Shown here: one piece after another, positions 61,064 through 64,000 of the stretch
Layout: each line of letters starts with the position of its first letter
Numbering within the stretch: position 1 is the first letter of the stretch
NCBI RefSeq assembly: GCF_026559675.1
Contig: NZ_CP092891.1
Span: forward strand, 1,302,001-1,366,000
DNA length: 64,000 nucleotides
Origin: Microbacterium oxydans
GTDB taxonomy: Bacteria > Actinomycetota > Actinomycetes > Actinomycetales > Microbacteriaceae
Direction of reading: 5' to 3'
Program-made: the position numbers and the translations under genes
The notes under the pieces: generated by a model
Told to the model about the DNA's origin: nothing
Databases searched by the model: none
What the model saw: the letters and a program-made list of their open reading frames with translations, nothing else

Positions 61064-62233
61064 GTGCGTGTAGCGATCGCCAGCCGCATCTTCGCACCGG
61101 AACCCGCAGCTGCCTCTCTGCGGCTCGCGGCCCTCGCGGAAGCGCTCGTCGACGGCGGCGCGGAGGTGAGCGTTCTGACCGTCGCATCCCGCCATGAGGA
61201 GAGGGACGACGACAGCAGAAGGTATCGAGTCCGCCGTGCTCCCGTGCTTCGCGACAAGAACGGGTACGTGCGGGGGTATCTCCAGTATCTGAGCTTCGAC
61301 GTGCCTCTGTTCTTCCGTATCCTCTTCGGGGCCCGGCAGGCCGTCTACGTGGTGGAACCGCCTCCGACGACGGGGTTCGTCGTGAGGATCGCACTCGCGA
61401 TCCGACGAACCCCCTACGTGTATTACGCGGCGGATCTGTGGTCGGACGCCGCTGAAGCGACGGATGTGCCCGACGTGGTCCTCCGCGGAGTGCGCAGCAT
61501 CGAAAGGGCCGCTCTCGAGGGAGCGGCACGAGTGCTCACGGTCAACGAACGTATGGGCACCCGGGCGGGGCAGATCGCTCCGCGCGCGCAGCTCATCGTC
61601 GTCGGGAACGGAGCCGATACGCGAGCGTTCTCGGCGGACGGGGCTGTCCCGCAGGAAGGTCGGTACCTCATCTACGCCGGAACGGCGTCGGAATGGCAAG
61701 GCGCCGGGATCTTCATCGAGGCGTTCGCACGGATCGCCCAGGAGATCCCGGATCTACGACTCGTGTTCATCGGCCAAGGAAGCGATTGGGGAAATCTGCG
61801 GAAGCAGGCCTCCGAGACGGAGGCGTCCGAGCGCGTGACCTTCCTCGACTCGCTTCCACCGGCCGAGGCCGCGTCATGGATTCGCGGCGCGGTCGCCAGC
61901 GTCGCATCCCTGCGACCGGACGCCGGCTACAGCGTCGCATTCCCCACGAAGATCTACGCGTCTTGGGCGTGCGGCACGCCCGTCATCTTCGCGGGCGAGG
62001 GCCAGGTGCATGAGTTCATGCGAGAGAACGCCGCGCACGCAGCCCTCGGGGCCGCGTGCGACTACGACGTCGACGAAGTCGCCGACGCCTTCCGGGATGC
62101 CGCGACACGCACGCGCACAGAAGCAGAACGTCGTGGGCTGGGTGCCTGGGCGTCATCGAACGTTAGTCTGCAGTCGGTCGCTCGTAGAGCAGCGGATGCA
62201 GTCATCGCAGTGGGAAGAGGCAAGGCCGACTGA
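61064..62233 (+). CDS. GT4 family glycosyltransferase (WbuB-like)
   Basis: 389 residues. VAIASRIFAPEPAAASLRL at the start and YVYYAADLWSDAAEA near 115 match the WbuB/ManNAc- or FucNAc-transferase-like branch (DLWP/D motif). YLIYAGTASEWQGAGIFIEAF, VFIGQGSDWGNLR and AFPTKIYASWACGTPVIF complete the C-terminal donor domain. Next to WecB/WecC it may transfer ManNAcA. The start is uncertain: GTG 61064 begins at the conserved strand; an in-frame GTG at 60989 adds 25 non-conserved residues. It overlaps the flippase gene (TGATG). Confidence 0.85.
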   Translation: MRVAIASRIFAPEPAAASLRLAALAEALVDGGAEVSVLTVASRHEERDDDSRRYRVRRAPVLRDKNGYVRGYLQYLSFDVPLFFRILFGARQAVYVVEPPPTTGFVVRIALAIRRTPYVYYAADLWSDAAEATDVPDVVLRGVRSIERAALEGAARVLTVNERMGTRAGQIAPRAQLIVVGNGADTRAFSADGAVPQEGRYLIYAGTASEWQGAGIFIEAFARIAQEIPDLRLVFIGQGSDWGNLRKQASETEASERVTFLDSLPPAEAASWIRGAVASVASLRPDAGYSVAFPTKIYASWACGTPVIFAGEGQVHEFMRENAAHAALGAACDYDVDEVADAFRDAATRTRTEAERRGLGAWASSNVSLQSVARRAADAVIAVGRGKAD

Positions 62234-64000
62234 TGAAGAGCATCTGGAATACACTCGTCGATCTGTTCAAAGTCATGCCCGACGGCGCGGCGAGGTTCTA
62301 CATCGGTTACGCGATCGTCACAGGAGCGCTCGCGCTTCTCGACACGCTGGCGCTGGGACTCATCGTGCTGTCGGTGACGCCGCTGGCCAGTGGCGACCCC
62401 ATCGAGCTGCCGGTGGTCGGGGAGCTGCCCGCCGCAGCGGCACCCTGGATCTTCGGCATCGTTTGCGTGCTGTTCCTCCTGAAGAGCGGCCTGGCGATCC
62501 TTCTGCACTGGATCGCGACTCGGCGATTCGCGGCATATGAACTGGCGGTGGGGGATGACCTCTTCCGTTCGTACACCCGGTCGTCGTGGGAGGAGCGCGC
62601 CCGCTACAGCACGGCCGAAGTCACGAGGATCGTCGACGGGTCGATGGCGAGCACGAACACGGGATTCATCCTTCCGCTCTCCCAGGTTCCGGTGAACCTG
62701 CTGACCTTCATCTCCGTCCTCGGTGTGCTCGTCGTCGCTCAGCCGCTCACGGCGGCCGTCGCATTCGTCTATCTCGCCGGATTCTCGTTGTTCATGCTGT
62801 TCGTCATCACTCGGCGCGCGCGAGAAGCGGGCATGGTGCTTCGCCGTTACGTCTTCCGCGTCGCGACCTTGATCACAGAGATGGTCGAAGCGCTGAAGGA
62901 AGTCACGCTCCGCAACAAGCTGGACGAGATCGGCGGTGTCGTGACGGACTACCGCCGAAACGCGACGAGGGCGCGCGCCAATGCGTCCTTCCTCTCGATC
63001 GTGCCCAAGTACGCGTTCGAAGCAGCGCTGATCGGCGGATTCCTCGTCGTCGGCGGTACCGCTTTCCTCGCCGGCGGAGCGAACAACGCGGTCGTGGCGG
63101 TCGCGATGTTCGCCGCGACCGGATTCCGGATGATCCCCGCGATCACCACGCTTCAGACATCGTTCACAACCGCGTCGATCAACGAGGTTCACGCGCGCGA
63201 TGTGATCCGAGAGCTCACCCGCGATGTCGACGGAGAGCGGTCGGCCAAGGCGTCTTCCATCGACCCGGAGACCTTGAAGACCGCGCCGAAGGTCCTCGAG
63301 CTTCGTGACGTTTCGTTCAGCTACCCGGGCACCGGTAAGAATGTGCTGGAGCATCTGAACCTGTCGATCCCGTTCGGCTCCACCCTCGCAGTCGTCGGCC
63401 CGTCGGGTGCGGGAAAGTCGACCCTCATCGATGTGCTCCTCGGCCTCAGCCAGCCATCCTCCGGGGAACTCGACATCGATGGACAGCCCCTGTCGCGTGT
63501 ATTGAACCAGTGGCGGGCGCATGTGGGATACGTCCCGCAGCGCGTGGCACTCTTCGACGCGTCCGTCGCGCAGAACGTCGCGCTCACGTGGGGCAGCGAC
63601 TTCGACGAGGAGAAGGTGATCCGCTCGCTCGAGCAGGCACAGCTTTCGGAGCTGATCACCCGCGGCAAGGGCATCCGCGAGCTGATCGGCGAGCGCGGGT
63701 TCTCGCTCTCGGGTGGGCAGCAGCAACGTCTCGGAATCGCTCGTGCCCTCTATGCGGAGCCGCTGGTGATGGTGATGGACGAGGCGACGAGTTCTCTCGA
63801 TACCGCGACAGAGCGGCGAATCGTCGAGGCGATGCGTGAGCTCCAGGGTGAGGTCACGTTCATCAGCGTCGCCCACAGGCTCGCCACGATCCGGGACTAC
63901 GACAGCATCTGCTACCTCAGCGACGGTGCCATCCGAGGTCTGGGAACTTTCGACGAAGTGGTGGAGCAGGTTCCCGATTTCGCGCATCAGGCTTCGCTGG
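62233..64000 (+). CDS. PglK-like ABC flippase, 3' truncated by the window
   Basis: At least 589 residues, continuing past the window. An N-terminal exporter-type membrane domain has about six helices (20-320, with loops such as RFAAYELAVGDDLFRSY and EALKEVTLRNKLDEIG). The nucleotide-binding domain has Walker A VVGPSGAGKSTLIDVLLG near 387, Q-loop YVPQRVALFD, signature FSLSGGQQQRLGIARAL near 488 and Walker B MVMDEATSSLDTA. The VGYVPQxxxLFD and half-transporter layout match PglK/MsbA-type exporters that flip polyprenyl-diphosphate glycans. ATG 62233 overlaps the preceding stop. Confidence 0.87.
   Translation, partial: MKSIWNTLVDLFKVMPDGAARFYIGYAIVTGALALLDTLALGLIVLSVTPLASGDPIELPVVGELPAAAAPWIFGIVCVLFLLKSGLAILLHWIATRRFAAYELAVGDDLFRSYTRSSWEERARYSTAEVTRIVDGSMASTNTGFILPLSQVPVNLLTFISVLGVLVVAQPLTAAVAFVYLAGFSLFMLFVITRRAREAGMVLRRYVFRVATLITEMVEALKEVTLRNKLDEIGGVVTDYRRNATRARANASFLSIVPKYAFEAALIGGFLVVGGTAFLAGGANNAVVAVAMFAATGFRMIPAITTLQTSFTTASINEVHARDVIRELTRDVDGERSAKASSIDPETLKTAPKVLELRDVSFSYPGTGKNVLEHLNLSIPFGSTLAVVGPSGAGKSTLIDVLLGLSQPSSGELDIDGQPLSRVLNQWRAHVGYVPQRVALFDASVAQNVALTWGSDFDEEKVIRSLEQAQLSELITRGKGIRELIGERGFSLSGGQQQRLGIARALYAEPLVMVMDEATSSLDTATERRIVEAMRELQGEVTFISVAHRLATIRDYDSICYLSDGAIRGLGTFDEVVEQVPDFAHQASL

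Overview
The window is a high-GC chromosomal segment of a Gram-positive actinobacterium, most likely Microbacteriaceae and close to Microbacterium. The evidence is an AdnAB double-strand-break helicase-nuclease next to NudC and UvrD2, a UPF0182 giant membrane protein, a DUF3107 protein, very GC-rich third codon positions, and many genes whose start codon sits 6-7 nt after a TANNNT -10 box (leaderless transcription). I saw no transposase, integrase, phage gene or CRISPR array. No gap between genes exceeds 300 bases.

Region 1 (1-9050) is housekeeping: a truncated alpha/beta hydrolase, a phosphotransferase, Xaa-Pro aminopeptidase, a membrane-anchored endonuclease/exonuclease/phosphatase-fold protein, a PHP phosphoesterase, a DUF817 membrane protein, a DEAD-box RNA helicase divergent from a MiaE-like ferritin-fold protein, and DUF3107. 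Region 2 (9208-26369) is a genome-maintenance block whose gene order resembles the mycobacterial Rv3202c-Rv3193c neighbourhood (recalled, not searched): adnA, adnB, a phosphotransferase-fold protein lacking every expected catalytic residue, nudC, uvrD2, an orphan cyclodehydratase-like protein, a DUF2342 zincin-like protein, a PDZ-Lon protease and UPF0182. Region 3 (26386-30991) has an ArsC-type reductase, an initiator tRNA (C1:A72 mismatch, CAT anticodon), a nitrilase-family hydrolase, a class I aminotransferase and an HtrA-like protease.

Region 4 (31040-64000) is mostly cell-surface glycopolymer biology. It has three TagB/TagF-like CDP-glycerol polymerase-family genes and a GT2 glycosyltransferase, then biotin ligase, a PH-domain protein, purK, purE and an LCP ligase, a sortase-E-type (LAxTG) surface protein, a DUF4012 protein, a glycosyltransferase, and a secreted LGFP-repeat protein with a 716-bp block present twice without visible difference. 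Next comes a compact seven-gene operon (48099-54870) that reads as a complete CMP-legionaminic acid pathway: LegB, LegC, LegG, LegI, an acetyltransferase, a PtmE-like nucleotidyltransferase and LegF. It is followed by an ABC-2 polysaccharide exporter, a DUF6541 membrane protein, WecC and WecB (UDP-ManNAc uronic acid), a glycosyltransferase, and a PglK-like ABC flippase cut by the window end.

My interpretation is that the right half makes activated legionaminic acid and ManNAcA, assembles them into one or more wall glycopolymers together with polyol-phosphate (teichoic-acid-like) units, exports them by two ABC routes and attaches them by the LCP enzyme. A nonulosonic-acid wall polymer in an actinobacterium ('teichulosonic acid' type) is the most interesting system here.
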